From Brachionus rotundiformis (Eukaryota > Rotifera > Eurotatoria > Ploima > Brachionidae), in the NCBI GenBank assembly GCA_016802295.1, contig JAESIW010000207.1, positions 1,953,581 to 2,017,580 on the forward strand: a stretch of 64,000 nt of DNA, written 5' to 3'. Position 1 is the first letter of the stretch. The number at the start of each line of letters is the position of its first letter. The translations under genes were made by a program, and so were the position numbers. The notes beneath the pieces are model-generated. The model worked only from the letters and a program-made list of their open reading frames with translations, searched no databases and was not told where the DNA came from. Shown here piece after piece: positions 35,867 through 50,400 of this stretch.

Positions 35867-35880
35867 GTTGCCATGGTTAC
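35867..35880. promoter_or_regulatory. Candidate RFX X-box, annexin-proximal
   Basis: The minus strand reads GTAACC-AT-GGCAAC, a full match to GTNRCC-N(0-3)-RGYAAC. It lies 82 bases upstream of the annexin ATG and 132 upstream of SPATA17. Confidence 0.6.
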
Positions 35881-35961
35881 TGATAACATGAGTAAAAAAT
35901 TTGGAATAATTTAGCAAAAAAAAAATTAACCTTTTAAAGTTGGTTAGGATAATTTTAAAAA

Positions 35962-38900
35962 ATGTTAAAAGCGGGACTGTTACCTGCGCCAGTAATCCAG
36001 CCTTTACGCTATGATACAATTGGCACTAGAATAAAAGTAGGCCCAAACACTTACATTCAAATAAGAAGTGGTACGTGTTTTTTTGTAAATTGGTAAGAAA
36101 TAGTTTAAATTTTTGGTCTAGATGTTCCTGGTGCCAGAATATATTTTACCACTGATGGAACAAAGCCGGATCCGTTTCAAGTGGGACGAACCGGTAAGGC
36201 ATCAACCCACAAATACATTGGCCCGTTTCGCTTGCAATTGGGCAATAGAGTTGTCCGAGCCATTGTATCCAGTCGAGATAGACTAAGAGAAAGTCCTATT
36301 GCCACAAGATACATTGACGTTCTTCCAAACAAGCCGCTTAGTGATCATGAACATGACGCAAACGAGTCCTCCAACAGTGAAGAAGAGTCCGAGTCAAGTA
36401 GCAAGTCTCGTAGAAATTCAATCAAGTTTAGAAGAAGATCATCAAGTGACTTTGGAGAGTTTCAAGGTACTCTGGATGGTGCCATAAACCCAGTTAATTA
36501 CAGTGGTACACAAATAAATGTATGGGGTTTTCCAAATCCTGAACTTGCCAATTTTTTACCAAAACCACCGCAAACTCAAATGGGTTTCCTTACTGAAAAC
36601 ATGATAAAAGTAAATAGACAAAAAATATTTTTATAAAATTATATACGAAATTAAATTAAATTAATAAAGAATCTCAATACACCAAGGCCTGCTGCTATTG
36701 AGCCACCTAAAAATGAATGTAACTTGATTTAGACTAATTTTAAAAAGAAATTAGAAAATAATTATTTTTTTTATTCATTAGGGGACAAACTTCCTGATAA
36801 TTTGAAAAAATTTTTTAAACAAATCTTAAAATTATATGAAAGAGATACAAATTTTCAGAGTGGATTAGACCGAATGATAGAGAATGGTCAGATAAGAGAT
36901 AGTGAAATTTTGGAAAATAGAGAGGCGTTTAAAATAACTTGTTATTGTCCTAAATTTTTAAGTATATTATTAATTCAAGTTATAATATTGATATTAATTT
37001 AATATTAATTAGTTGATGAGCCCGTGGAGGCTAAGCCAAAACCTAAGCCAAAGCCAAAGCCGAAGCCCAGATCACCATCTCCAGAAATTGACATTGTTGA
37101 TGATTTGTCCAATCAGAAGCCTCAAATACCACCAACACCAACACCAGTTGTTCCTCCACCTCCACCACCACCAAAGCCAAAACCAAAACCAAAACCTGTC
37201 GCTGAGATTAAAGTAGAAGAAGTCAAACCACCAAAAAATGATGAACCAAGCACATATGTAGAAGAATTACAGGTAAGCTCAAATAAAAGTGACCAATTTC
37301 TGAGTATGTTTTTCTTTTAAAAGCAACAAGGCACTGTTATTGATGCACCAAATTTTAATCATGAAAAAGATGCAGAAGCGTTAAGAAAGGCTGTCAAAGG
37401 GGCAGGTACAGATGAGCAAACAATTATAAATATTTGTGGTAATCGTAGCAATCAACAAAGGCTACAAATCAAATCGGTTTACACAGCTATGTTCGGCAGA
37501 GTAATTTAAAAAATGTTTATTAATTTGTTTTATGGTAATTTATTTATAATTAAGAATTTGGTCGATGATCTAAAAGGTGACACATCGGGAAATTTTAAAA
37601 AACTTCTGGTAGGGCTGTTCATGAGCCCGGTCGAATACGATTGTATGGAAATGAGAAAAGCTATTCAGGTAATTTAATTAATTTAAACAAATGTGATTAA
37701 ATACAAAATTTAATTATTATTAACAAATAAAATTTTAATAAAAATTTAGGGTCTTGGAACAGACGATTCCACGTTGATCGAGCTAGTTACGTCTCGATCA
37801 AACAAGCGTCTTAAAGAAATGTCAACCTTGTACCAAGAGTGTAATTTTTTTAAATAAAAATAGATAATGAACCGATTTGGATTACTTTTATATCTTTCCA
37901 AGTGTATAGGAAAAAAATGGACGATGACATAAGATCAGATACCTCTGGTTCATACCGTAAACTGATAACTTCTTTGTTGAGCTTTGGTCGTGATGAAAAC
38001 AACGAAGTAGACATGAATCTAGTTAGACAAGATGTAGATGAGCTCGTAAAAGCTGGGATAAAAAAGCTTGGCACTGATGAACAAAAATTCAACCAAATCT
38101 TTGGCACTAGAAGCTATGCTCATTTAAGACAAATGTTCAAGCTTTATCAAACAGAGACCAAGAAATCTATTGAAGATTCGATAAAAAGTGAAATGAGTGG
38201 AAATGTAGCTAAAACATATCTGGCCTTGAGTAAATAAATAAAGCTTGTTGTTTAGATTTTTTATTAAAATATGTTAAATTAAGTAAATAATGTGAAAAAT
38301 AAGCCGGCATACTTTGCCAAAGAGATTAAAAAAGCAATTAAGGGACTTGGAACTGATGAGCACACATTGAATCGCATAATTATCTCACGATGCGAAGTGG
38401 ACATGATTCAAATAAAGGAAGAGTACAGAAATTTATATGATAAATCAATGGAGGAAGAGATAAAAGATGATGTTTCAGGAGACTATGGCAAATTATTGCT
38501 TTTGTTAATAAAGGATCCTTCTGAGAGACTATTCGAACCAGCTGTTGAGGAAGAGCCACACGTAATTGAACAAGTAGAAGAACCACTTGTGGAAGAAACG
38601 CCCACAGTGGTTGCGAGTCCTTATTTCAATTGTTCCAATGATTGTGAACGACTTAGGAAAGCCATGAAAGGTATTGGAACAGATGAGAAAACGATTATTG
38701 AAATAATTAGCAAAAGATCACGGGCTCAAAGACAGGAACTGAAAACTTGTTTCAAGTCAATGTTTGGTAGAAATTTGATGGATGATTTGCACAGTGAATT
38801 GAGTGGCTCGTTCCGGGATATCATAGAAGGTCTGATGATGGAAGAGGACGAATTTGATGCGTTTTCATTCCAAAAAGCAATAGCTGGATTTGGAACCGAT

Positions 38901-40320
38901 GGTAAAATTTTCATTATGCTCAAGAAAATTTTATTAATAGGCCAAAATCTAAAATATCACCCTTACTTTAAGAAATAAGATAGCTAAATAATTTTCGGAA
39001 TGCAAAATAAATAAATAATCAACATAAAAAAGTTAACTTAAATTTTAACAAAACTAATTTTGGGATAAATTTATAAATTGTTAAAAAAATTGATGACATA
39101 AAATAGGATAATAATATGAAAACTATTGTTGAATGTCTATAATTATGCATAAGATAAATAATAGTATTTCTAAATAAACAAAAATTTAAGATATAATCAT
39201 AGTGTCTTTATTTAACTTTAATTGTATTAAATTACAACTAGCTTAAAAATTAGTAACTAGATAACTTTTTTAATTATTAAATTTGAATGAATAATTTTTT
39301 AAAAAGATATTACTCTTTTATCCAAGTTCAATGATTTTGTACAGAACCATAGAGATAAAAATATTTACCTTTCGAATAAATTTTATTACTGATTTTTTTT
39401 TATTATTTTATATAAAGCTATTAAATTAATAAAATTTTTTTATAGTAATTAATTGAATTGTTAGCAATTAATAAAATATTTAGGTTTACTCTGTATCAAG
39501 ACTTACTGAGATAAACATCTTGATTGCATTGATTTAAATTTTTTTTTAATTTATCTTAATTATAATAAAAAAAGTTAATTTAAATTTTTTATTCAAGAGA
39601 GCGCACTAATAGAGCTATTGACTACCAAAACACCTGAGCAAATAAATGCAGCTAAAGCCAAATATCATTCGAGTAACATTATTTAGAGAGAAAATCAGCT
39701 TTTTTAATTAAATTTTTATTATTTTTTGAATAAATTAAGTGTATAAAAAGAACCTAGAAAATGATATAAAGAGTGATACATGTGGTCATTTCAAAAAAGT
39801 ACTAGTCTCGCTGCTTACAGCGACACGACCGTCAGGCAATTTGGTCGACAGAACACAGGCTAGATTGGATTCAGAAGAGCTGGTCAATGCTGGTACAAAA
39901 AGATGGGGCACAGATGAGTCCAAATTCATAACCATACTTTGCACTAGAAGCTTCTCTCAACTCAGAGCTATGTTCGATGCGTACGAACAATTGACTGGTC
40001 ACTCGATTGAAGAAGACCTGAAAAAAGAGTGCTCAGGTGACTTGCTAAAGGTGTTTTTGTCCATTGTGGCATGTGTACGTGACAAGCAAGCGCATTTTGC
40101 TTCAATATTGTTAAAATCAATGAAAGGCCTTGGAACAAAAGAGAGCTCGTTGATTAGAGTGATAGTGGGCAGATGTGAAATAGACATGGTCCAGATAAAG
40201 CAAAAATTCGAACAAATGTCAAAGAAAACCCTTGCTGAGTACATTAAGGGAGACACGTCCGGAGATTTTAGAAAAGTTTTGCTCATTTTGATCGGTAATG
40301 AAGACGCAATCAAAAAATAA
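35962..40320 (+). CDS. Eight-repeat annexin with chitobiase-C-like N-terminal domain
   Basis: Twelve exons: 35962-36070, 36122-36609, 36670-36718, 36782-36961, 37013-37272, 37324-37500, 37555-37668, 37750-37840, 37903-38229, 38284-38901, 39598-39672 and 39740-40320. Every junction is in phase; 1022 aa. Residues about 10-115 (PGARIYFTTDGTKPDPF...KYIGPFRLQL...VRAIVSS) match the chitobiase/hexosaminidase C-terminal-type domain also found at the start of DZANK1. A Ser/Arg-rich segment, an unrecognised helical part and a Lys-Pro/poly-Pro linker follow (about 280-360). Two annexin tetrads come next: repeats 1-4 at about 370-680, an acidic linker (PAVEEEPHVIEQVEEP), then repeats 5-8 to the end. Type II calcium loops (KGLGTDE-like plus a distal acidic residue) are present in most repeats; repeats 3 and 7 (KKLGTDE, KRWGTDE) are variant. 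Two tetrads recall annexin A6, which binds membranes in a calcium-dependent way. No signal peptide. Confidence 0.9.
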
Positions 40321-43022
40321 ATGATCCTAATGAACAAATAGATATGGCTTTACTTTTATTTTTATTTTGGAAAAAAATTTTTTTTTCATTTTTATTAGGA
40401 AAATAAATTTTCTTAAATAAATTTTATTTTTTATTTTCATTCAAACGACTATTTGATTTAAATGTGAATAATCAAATAAACTAAATGCTGCTTATTACTA
40501 TGAAGCCTTAATAAGAAATTTTTAAATTAATTTTCTTCTAAAATTAAATTTTTTTTTGCAAATGTTAAATTTTTTATTTTATCTACTAAAATGATTAGCT
40601 ATATTAACAGATAAATTAGCATTGGCAATCAGTAAATATAAATTTGTGAACATTACTAAATAGATAAAGAATGTAATTTATGATTAAAATTTTTTTATTT
40701 TTTTCTTGAAATGGATTAACGTTTGGAGAAAAAGTTATGTAATTTTTTGAACAGGTTTTTAGTTTTTCAAGATTTTGAGGGGTTACCAAATTAAATAACA
40801 CAACCAAGAATAAATCATTCAGAAAATTTAAGCGACTTTTTCATAAAATTATATAAAAATATTTTCTACCCTACAAGTATCTCACTCGGTCAAATTTCCA
40901 CTTGTAAAAAGTGCTTGAAAATAGGTCCCTGAAAACAAAAATATTTTTTTGTTTGTTTTAGGTAAATTTGGCTAATAACTAAGTCTCATCATAATATATA
41001 TTCTATTAACTCAGTTTCATAATATTTGATGTAAACATTAGGAGATAAATCCTGTTTTCTCAGTATTTTAAAACATAAACAAAAGCTGAATGGCACCATC
41101 TGGGCTTCATCCTAAAATCTAGTCAAAATGGTTCAATTAAGAGAAATCTTGGCTTGTTGACAATCTAATGGGTCTCATAATAGTTCATACTATCTTTCTT
41201 TTTTTTAAGGAGGGGGGTTGGGGGATTTAGAGTTTAAATTTTTAATTAAATTTCAGGTATTTAAATATTTATTAAACCACGATTAATTGAATATTACAAA
41301 CCAATTTCAATAGTAATTTTTATTTAACTCGTAATCTTGTATACCAATTTAATCAAAGATAATTGTTTTATAATCTTTTATCAAATTTTGTTGGAAAATA
41401 AGCTATTTTATATTTATCTACGAGTCATAAATTTTTAAGTCTATAAATCGAGCTATTATTAATCATTTAAATTGCAGATAAATTTATTTTATTTTTAAAT
41501 TTTCTTTAATTTATCCTTTAATTTAAATTCAAGCTAATTGCATAATATAATCTTAAAATAAAAAGTGCAAATTAATTTTTTTTTCAGATAAGATAGACGA
41601 ATTTTTAAAAATGCCTACTACGCTATGACAATTTTTACAGATAGAAATTTCTAAATTTAATTTTAATTTAGGTCAAATACCACTTAATAGTTCTTATCTT
41701 GTATTTTTATGCTTTATTTATTCCTTGAAATCTAAAAGCTCATTTTGAGAAATAAAAACTAGAGAAAAATTTTAATTATTATTTTTAAATTACAAATGAG
41801 TGAGAAATCGATTGATTGATCAGATTTTTTTTTAATATCTAGTTCAAATTATAATTATAATTGATAAATGAATATTTTATTCAATGACAATAGATGTCTA
41901 GTTTGACATGATAATCAGTGAGTTTTGGCAAAATACAAATTTTTGTTTATCACTTCATTTATCATATTCGAATTAGGTGATAGGAAAAATTTTATAAAAA
42001 TATTTTTATTAAACAAGAGACGAATAGACTTTCACATTTTTTTAAAACTAATATGTCAAACATTAATTTGTAAAGAATTTTTATGGTCATTTTTTTGCCA
42101 TTGAATTGAATAGATAGAGATCAATGATAGCCAATTTATTCATGTGATAAATTTTTTTTTCGTAGAGCATTTTTTATTTTTAGTAAACTAGCATTGATTT
42201 TTTAAGTTTTGAATAAATTTAAAATTGTCAACTTTAAGTGCAAAAGACAATCAATTTAAGTCAATTTGTTTATGCAATTAAGAAAGAAAAATTTAAATAA
42301 TTTCTTATTTTTGTATTTAAATCAAAATAAATATTTTGTTTTATTTAATATAACAAATTCTAATATTCAAATAAAACTGATAATTATTTCAAATTTAAAT
42401 TAATTAAAGTAATTTTCTTAGATTAAAATCCCCTCATTTAAATTAAAATCAAGATAAGCTAATAAGTTTATTAATTTATTTAAATTAGTTTGTTATATAA
42501 TTCAAGGCTTAAGATTTAATTTTTGATGGTTAAATAGATCAACTTTGCCAAATAGAGTTTTTATTTTTGGTCAACTATGGCAACGAGTGTAGGCAAATTT
42601 AAACCAGGTTAATTAACTAGTAGAGATTGTGTTACATCATTTTATTTGACAATAAAGAGTCGAATAAGTAGCAAATAACAAACCTTAGCGATTTATATCA
42701 ACTGGGCCCTGATTCACTACGAGTCGCGATCTACGCGTGTAAAACGCCTATACATAGATTAAAATCATTTCAAAATATTAGCCAAGAGATTAATTAAATC
42801 AAAAAAAGTTATTGTTAGATTAAAAAATTTTTGTATTAGGCAAAATAAAGTTTGGCGTAGTAGAGGCTTGATTTTGACAAAGGGATAAAGATTACGAAAC
42901 GATTACAAAATTTAAAATTCACCTTTTTTTATATACTTTTTTTTTCTTTTTTCTTGTATTTGAAAATAAAATTCACCATTAAAACTAATATTGGATCATT
43001 TGATTGTGTTTAAGGACATCCT

Positions 43023-43039
43023 TATATATATATATATAA
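43023..43039. repeat. (TA)n microsatellite
   Basis: Uninterrupted alternating T and A. Confidence 0.85.
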
Positions 43040-46000
43040 AAGTTGGATTTAGTTGTATTCCAAAATTTATAGTCATTTTCTTGTTATTTTACTCTTGTAA
43101 TTTGATACCAAGCGAGCTAAATTAGACCAAGTTATACGAATTTAAATGGCAATAGAGAAATAAAATTTACCTAAGGCTTAGGCACCAAGTTACCTTCAAC
43201 TACATCCTCTCTAATATTTGAATACATACATAAGACATTACTTATCTTTGGATAATATTTGCCATGTACAGGTAAATGCATTTCTGTCCTGATATTTTTA
43301 TCTTTAATGGCTTGTAATTAAGTTATATATGTTTCATTCAATTTAAGATAAACCAAAAGCACATTTTACTATAACTATAGCTAGGTATGTGTTCAATTCA
43401 AGATTAATTTGTTAGATAAAAATCAAGAAATTTTAAAATAACATAATTAAGGTTATATTTCATCACATAAGCTTTAATTCTCTGTCGAAGAAAGAAAAGA
43501 GAGAATATTTTTCTTTTTTTTTTTCTTTTTTTTTTATTTCAAAGGTGAAAATAAAATTTGTTTTAATTTTAAAAATATATAATGATAAAAAATTATAATA
43601 ACCATCGCATTTAGAGTTTTTTTATAGGCGATTTATTCTAATTTCGGTATTTGTCAAATGTTAACCTGTTATACAATTGAACGAGGCCGTAGCTTAGTTT
43701 TATTGCTTTTTTGGTTTTATGGTCCAAACGTGACATTTAGAGAATTTATTGCCGCCAATTTTGCTTTAATGTCACTAGTCCGAGTCGGAGTGATAATTAT
43801 CCCGAATGAGATAATTTAATATGCGATTTGACATAGAGCCATTTAATTATTTGAATTTTGATATTTAAAAATTTCTTGATAAAAGTTCTTATTTGTTTAA
43901 GTGATTAAGTGAATGAATAATTTTTTCGACTTTTATGTGATTATTAATTTTAAATTTTTGATTTTTTTATTTTCTTCCATTAATATTTTCATATATATAT
44001 ATTTTTATATTATTTATATATAAATGAATATATAGTTGTTTTTTTAAGATACAAAAAGCATCGCAAGACTTAAGAGAGCCACGAATTTGATACCCATTAT
44101 ACCTGAGCGCAAGTATGTAATTAGAACACTAATTTACAATCGTTTTGTCCTATCTAAAAATAAATCGTGTTGCTAATATGAGATTTAGCTATCGAATTAC
44201 CACAACTAAAACTTGTTTTGGCTTTATGGACACAGAATTAATTTCAATGACCATGCAATAATAAAAGTTTATCAATTCTAATGGTCAGATAAGCTTTTTC
44301 TTTGTTTTTTTTTTAAAAATCATTTCAAACATTAAAATTCATTAATTAGTTCACAGTCTATTTGAATTAATTTCAAACATTTGGCAACAGATTACCATGG
44401 CTCTATACTTTGCTCCTAAACTGCTCATTAACAATCTACTGTTTAATGCCAATTAAATTAGGATCTAAATTTTTATTTATTTGTCTCAAGCTTAGTAAAA
44501 AAACCAACAATTTATCAAGTTTTTTTTTGCTAATAATAACCAGAAATATTGTATATTTATATTTATATTAAGTTAAATAAACAAAAAGATTCAAAACAAT
44601 TAATTTATTTAGGCATTTGTGTGGCTTTTATTGGATCTTTCCACAAAAAATGTCCACAAAATAAGTATCTAGCTAAGTACCGGACAGACCAAAGCAATCC
44701 ACTGTTTGACTATGACATATATTTTGACTGATAATTGTGAAGAAAATCTTAGGTTTTAGGACAGTGACTGAGGATAATTGGAATTGTTCAACCTTTAGCA
44801 AAGTCGACCAAATCCTTTATTTGATAACATTAACTTTTATTTTTTGATAGAGTTCCTAAAAATTGAGGATTAAGTTAAAACTAATTTTAAAGCATTAATT
44901 AGCCATAGGTCAAAACAAAATAATACCGTGATCAAATTAGTTTATCAATTTTTTACAAATATTGTAGTCACGGTAATTTTATGGACAAAAAAAAGATATA
45001 TCAAGCCAAATAAATAGGTAACAAATATAAAAATTGATATCTATTTTAACATAAGTTGATATTATCTAATTGTGTTTAAATAATCATTTGGATTTGAGTA
45101 ACCTTTTCGGTTTCTTCTAAGCGTTTTAAATTTATGAATGTAGCCGGTTTTTTTTTATTTTTTTTTTAACTTTATTTAATTTCAATTTAATAAAATACAA
45201 AAAAAAAAGCTAATTTCTCTTTTAAAAAAGGTTATTCTATTTTAAATGTTAAATAAGGTACAAGTGATTACATGGCATAGATAATATCATTCTATTTGAA
45301 TTTAAATAGAAATGATTCTAACTTAAATTATTATTTCATATTTATCTAAAATTGACATTTTAAGAAAAAAAAGAAAAGAAAGTATCTTTGCATATTTTCA
45401 AAAGTTAGAATATTTAAAGTATGATTTTATTTAGTATTTCAAAATTTGTTTAATTTTATGCATAATTCTTGTCTTAATTGATATTTAATGTCCGATTAGT
45501 AGTGGTATGTAATCAGTTGCCAATGACTACGTCATATAGACAGATAAAATTCACTATATGGCAAGATCTATGCATATATGTATGATAAAGTTAAAATTCA
45601 AACATTGGTCGTAGATAACCATTACAATTTTTTATTATACTGAAATTTTAGCTAATAGATAAAATTCATAATTTTGGTTTAATTTTTTGTGTTTTTTTTT
45701 TATCTTAGCGTTATTTGGAATTTAATTAAAAATAAGAAAAAAGAAAAATTTGAAGCATTTATCGCATTTTGTACGATTTGTATTTTGAAATTTAAACCAA
45801 GCCGGTGTATTGTTTAGATAAGAGCCAAAGTTCTAATTTAAAATTTAATTGGAAATTTTTTTTTAAAACAAGCTAAGAGCCTATGTTTACCAAAAAAAAA
45901 TTTAAATCAATATTTGCATTATGGAGAACAATTTAATTAACTAATACACAAATTAATGAGAAACTGTCTAATGTCCTAGCGATTTGTTTTATATAATCCA

Positions 46001-47271
46001 AACTTTGGGATTTAATTTGTAAAATATCACTCTAAATGAAAAAGATTAGATAGATCGAATTTATTAATAATAATAAAAAAAAAAGATTTATAATTAATTG
46101 TGATTTATTCGCGGACCTAAAGCCCACCACACTAATTTGGTGGATTAACACATTTTTATTTTATTTTTTTTTTATTCAAAATTTTGTATATCCATCGATA
46201 TACGAGATAAATTTGTATCACAATTTTTTGCTTTAGATTTTGGGAATATGTTGAAATCGAATAGCGGAAGCAGTTCAATTCATTGAAAACAAACTGGTCT
46301 TAATTGTCCACTGTTTGTCTATTAGTACCCGTGTCTATATTTTTTTCTTCATTGTTTTCCTATTCATCAATCTGATATTCAGGTTAATCCGAATACAAAT
46401 AACAAAGCTCGGATTGTTATTACCAAACGAACATTTTTATTTTAAAATTTTAAAATTTAGCCAGCTATTTTGATTAAAAGAAATAAAAAAGAAAAAGAAG
46501 AATAAATAATAAATTTGGCTTATAAACTACTAGGCTTAAGTCTATTCACTGGTTAGTTGATGAGGTTGCTCAATGGGTTTAGCTGCCGTAAAAATAAGCC
46601 CAGTGAAGTTTGTGTTTGAAACTGTTGAATCTAACGCATGCATGTACTAATTCATCCTTGACGCGCTTTTAATTGTCCGACAAGCACTAAGCTTATCCGG
46701 TTGCTCCATTCTTGAATAACAATACAAATAATATTGTGTTCAGAAAAGATCAATTAGATAATTTTATATTAAAAAAAGTTATTATAGTAAATTAAATTAG
46801 AAATCTTTTTTATTTTTTTATTTATTTATTTAAAGGTATATTTTAGCACAGGTTCTTAATTTTTTAGTTTAAATTTTAAAAATTAACTATATCAGTGATA
46901 TTTGGATAATTTATGATAGAATTTGGAATAGTGGATGCGCCTGGGGCCCTGTTTAATTACAGCTTAGGCAAATTTGAATTGAACATGACAAGCCACTGTA
47001 TTCGAAAGTAAAAAAGATAATTAAATTTTACAAAAAGAATGCAAGCTAAAACAGGTTAATTGTAGAAAAAATAAATAAATTTTTGTTTTTTGATCAAAAG
47101 TCAATTTTTTATCTATATTATTTTTTAATTTGAATTTTTTTCTTTCTACTTGGTCAAAAAAAATGATTGATTTAGGAAAAAAATAGATAGAAATAGTTCG
47201 ACTTTATAGTTCAATAATTAAATTTTATCTAGCTCACTCATTTCGTTTTAATTAAATTTTTTTAATATCTC

Positions 47272-47290
47272 TATATATATATATATATAT
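47272..47290. repeat. (TA)n microsatellite upstream of the PDZ gene
   Basis: Uninterrupted alternating T and A about 195 bases before the proposed start codon of the PDZ scaffold. Confidence 0.85.
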
Positions 47291-47484
47291 AAATAAATAA
47301 TTTTTTTTCTATGCAGCTAGATAATTTAAATTTTTTTAGATTAAACAAATAAAACGAAATTTAAACATTAGGAAAAAGTAGGATCTAATTCGAATAATTT
47401 CTGTGCTTTTAGATAAATTGAATTTTTTTTAATGAATATTTTCTAGACAATTAAGACAAGGTGAACGAGCTAGCAAGGAACAAA

Positions 47485-50400
47485 ATGCAATCAATGGTTG
47501 AAGTCGTTTGTGTTGGTAACGGCTCCAACAAGTCATATAATTCGGTATACAACGATCCGGGCTTCTGCAAGATGGTCATTGTGCAAGATGACGACAAGTT
47601 TCCGTCGCCGAGATTGTGCCTGTTGCGCCGGTGGCCCAACTTCGAAGCCGGCTTCGGCTTCAGCGTCTACGAGGACTTGATATCGTCGGGCGCGCTCAAG
47701 GTCCAAGAGGTGGTCAGGCACAGCCCGGCCGAGGCGGGCGGCTTGCGCAAAAATGACGTAATCGTCGAAATAAACAAAGAAAACATCGAGCTAAAGCCAT
47801 TTGTGCCATTGATCGAAATTCTCAAAGAGGCCTTCAACCAAAACGAAATGGAGCTGTTGGTCCTGGCTGAACAAGACGCCCAATGGTACAGACTCAGAAA
47901 CATAACTGTCAACAACAATTTTCCCAATATTGAATACTGCGAAACGCCCTACTACGGCCACATACTAAAGCCGCTGGATTCAGTAATGCCACATGGTAGA
48001 GTTGGAAATTCACAAATCGAATTTCACTCAAGCACAGGCAAGCTATTTAGAACAACACTGGTAATTGATAATGAGAGAGACTCGGTGTATCGCCGGGTCG
48101 AGGAGCTGAAGTCCAATGCGCCGGTTCAATCGGCCGATCAACCCATCCCTCCACTAAGGCCCGATGGCACGTTTAGGCAACCGGGCGCTGACACTGGCTC
48201 AGTGCGCGTCTACTACAGACGCGATCAAACTTGTCAAATACCCGTCACAGTCAAAGACGATGAGATACTGGCTGATTCTGGCTTGGGCACAATCAAAGAC
48301 AAACGCTCTGCTAATCTGAACAATGCAACCATGAGCCCGTTCTCTACATTGGGCAAGTCCGATGTGGCTGTTGACTTGTTGCACGACAAATGGGCTGATC
48401 TAATGGACAAGTATTTGGACGACAAGTTCAGAAGTGTGTCAAGAGAGGACAAATATGAGCGTCCTGACCGAGACAACAGTGCTAAAAAGAGTCACGTGAT
48501 TCGCTTGAATGATCCCAATTCGACCATGCGCTCCAAGTCAAGATCTAAATCGCGATGTCAGAGTCCCAACGATGCCTCATTTTCCTATTTGTACTCGGGC
48601 CGAGACGACTATCAGACAGCGTCGGCCACCTCGTTCAGAGACCTGAATCGGCAACAATCACCGTACCATAATGTGATGAATCGCGGATCGCCACAGACTC
48701 AATCGCACAATCGATTCACTTCACCACATCACACACTCCAATCGCCAGTAAAGCACAAATATCCAATACAAGTAATCAATGGTCACAAGTCCAGACCAAC
48801 TCAACAAACAAGTCCTGTTCAGCACACACTTCAAGATCAAACAACAAGTAAATGTTAAACCTTTGTATTTCTAATAGACCATTAATTATTTGAAGTAAAA
48901 ACGACTAAATATATTCTTTTTGTATTTTTAAATTTTATAACTAAATTTATTTCAATGTGGAAAAAAGAAACACATTTACCATTAACTATTTATTTGAAAA
49001 ATTTTAATAACAAAAAATATTTTTCCAATATATTTTTAAAAAAAATTAAATAGAAAGGAGAGCTTTCAGTCCGACACTAAAAGTATAGTATTTATAATAA
49101 ACCATTAATTATTTTAGGTAAAAATATTAACTACTCGATTTGTTAAGAAATGATATTGTTGCATGCAATCTTTCACATTCACATATTCTCTAAGCAAACA
49201 TTTGTTTAGTCATTTGATAGTTTCATATCTGTTAATAATTTTAAAAAGTTAGATCAAGTATTCCCTCATCCGTCTTATTCTGAGATTAGTTAAATCAAAC
49301 ATTTCCAGTCTTTTCAAGTAGTCAAATTTTCGAAGTGAAGGGATTATTTTTGTCATTCTTATTGATTTTTTCTGGACAAGCGGTTCAAGCTCATTATTAT
49401 TTCACTACTACTACTATTAATTTAAATTTTATATATTATTTTCGAGTGGTCACTTGATAAGGTCATTTAATAATCTTTTATCATTACAATTATAGTTACT
49501 TCATATCAGTACGATTCATCGTACACAGCTACATCGAGCAAGTACAATCCAGCCGTTGAGCAAAGCTCGTACCAAGAGCAAAGCTATTCAAGTAATTATA
49601 TTAGAGAGCCGATTGTGACGGCTGATAAAACATACACCTATAAGAATTATAGCAGTGATAGTAGTGGTGGCGGTGGTGTGACCAAGCCGAGTCTAATACA
49701 GCACGAGTACTCGAGCTCGTCGTCAAATCAGCTCGGCTTTCAACTAGACGAGAATGAAATACGCAACAAAGGCGTCTACTTTGTCAAAAGTGTTGAGGCT
49801 AACTCGCCCAGTGCCATGGCCGGTCTCAAACAAGGCGACAAAATAACAAAAATAAATGGTAAGTCGACCATTGGCATGAGTTATGAGCAATTTTGTGATG
49901 AGATAATTATTGCCCAACAGCAACAGTTGAAAAATAACATGATACATTTGATGGTGATGCGCAAATCGGCCAAATCAAGCGCCATCGGCTCATACTCAAG
50001 CATTACCAAGAGTGGCACTACTGTGCTACCGATCAAGAACTACTCCAAGGACAAAAGCTCTAGCTTTGTCGATGAAGGCTATGGACCCGACTCGGCCACT
50101 TCGTCCACTACTACCACCGCTGCTATTAGTTCGTCATCGAACAAAAATCTAATTAGCTACGTGAAAGTAACCTCTCCCAATGGTAAGACACAAGACACAA
50201 CAACACTAACTAACTAACACTAAAAAATAGAATAGATAACATACTAACTTTTAGACTAATCGATTATTATTAATCACTTTTGACCACTTGGCCTATACCC
50301 TCAATTTAAATCACCACTAACCTTCTACTTTAACTTTTAGATTTATTTTAATCCTTTGTATTGCTTATATTAATTAATTAATTAACAATATTTTTTCAGA

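Larger units (their letters stand above)
40321..47484. other. Long AT-rich gene-free region
   Basis: Seven kilobases without a convincing coding frame, tRNA or known repeat on either strand. It contains scattered TA runs and a G-rich patch (about 41208-41226). It may include distal regulatory sequence of the PDZ scaffold or an upstream non-coding exon. Confidence 0.45.

Noticed and set aside
42571..42585. X-box-like GTCAACTATGGCAAC
   Set aside because: The left half-site deviates from the consensus and no gene start is near.
44549..44731. Sixty-codon open frame in the long gene-free region
   Set aside because: It starts in low-complexity TA sequence and shows no domain, splice context or compositional sign of coding.
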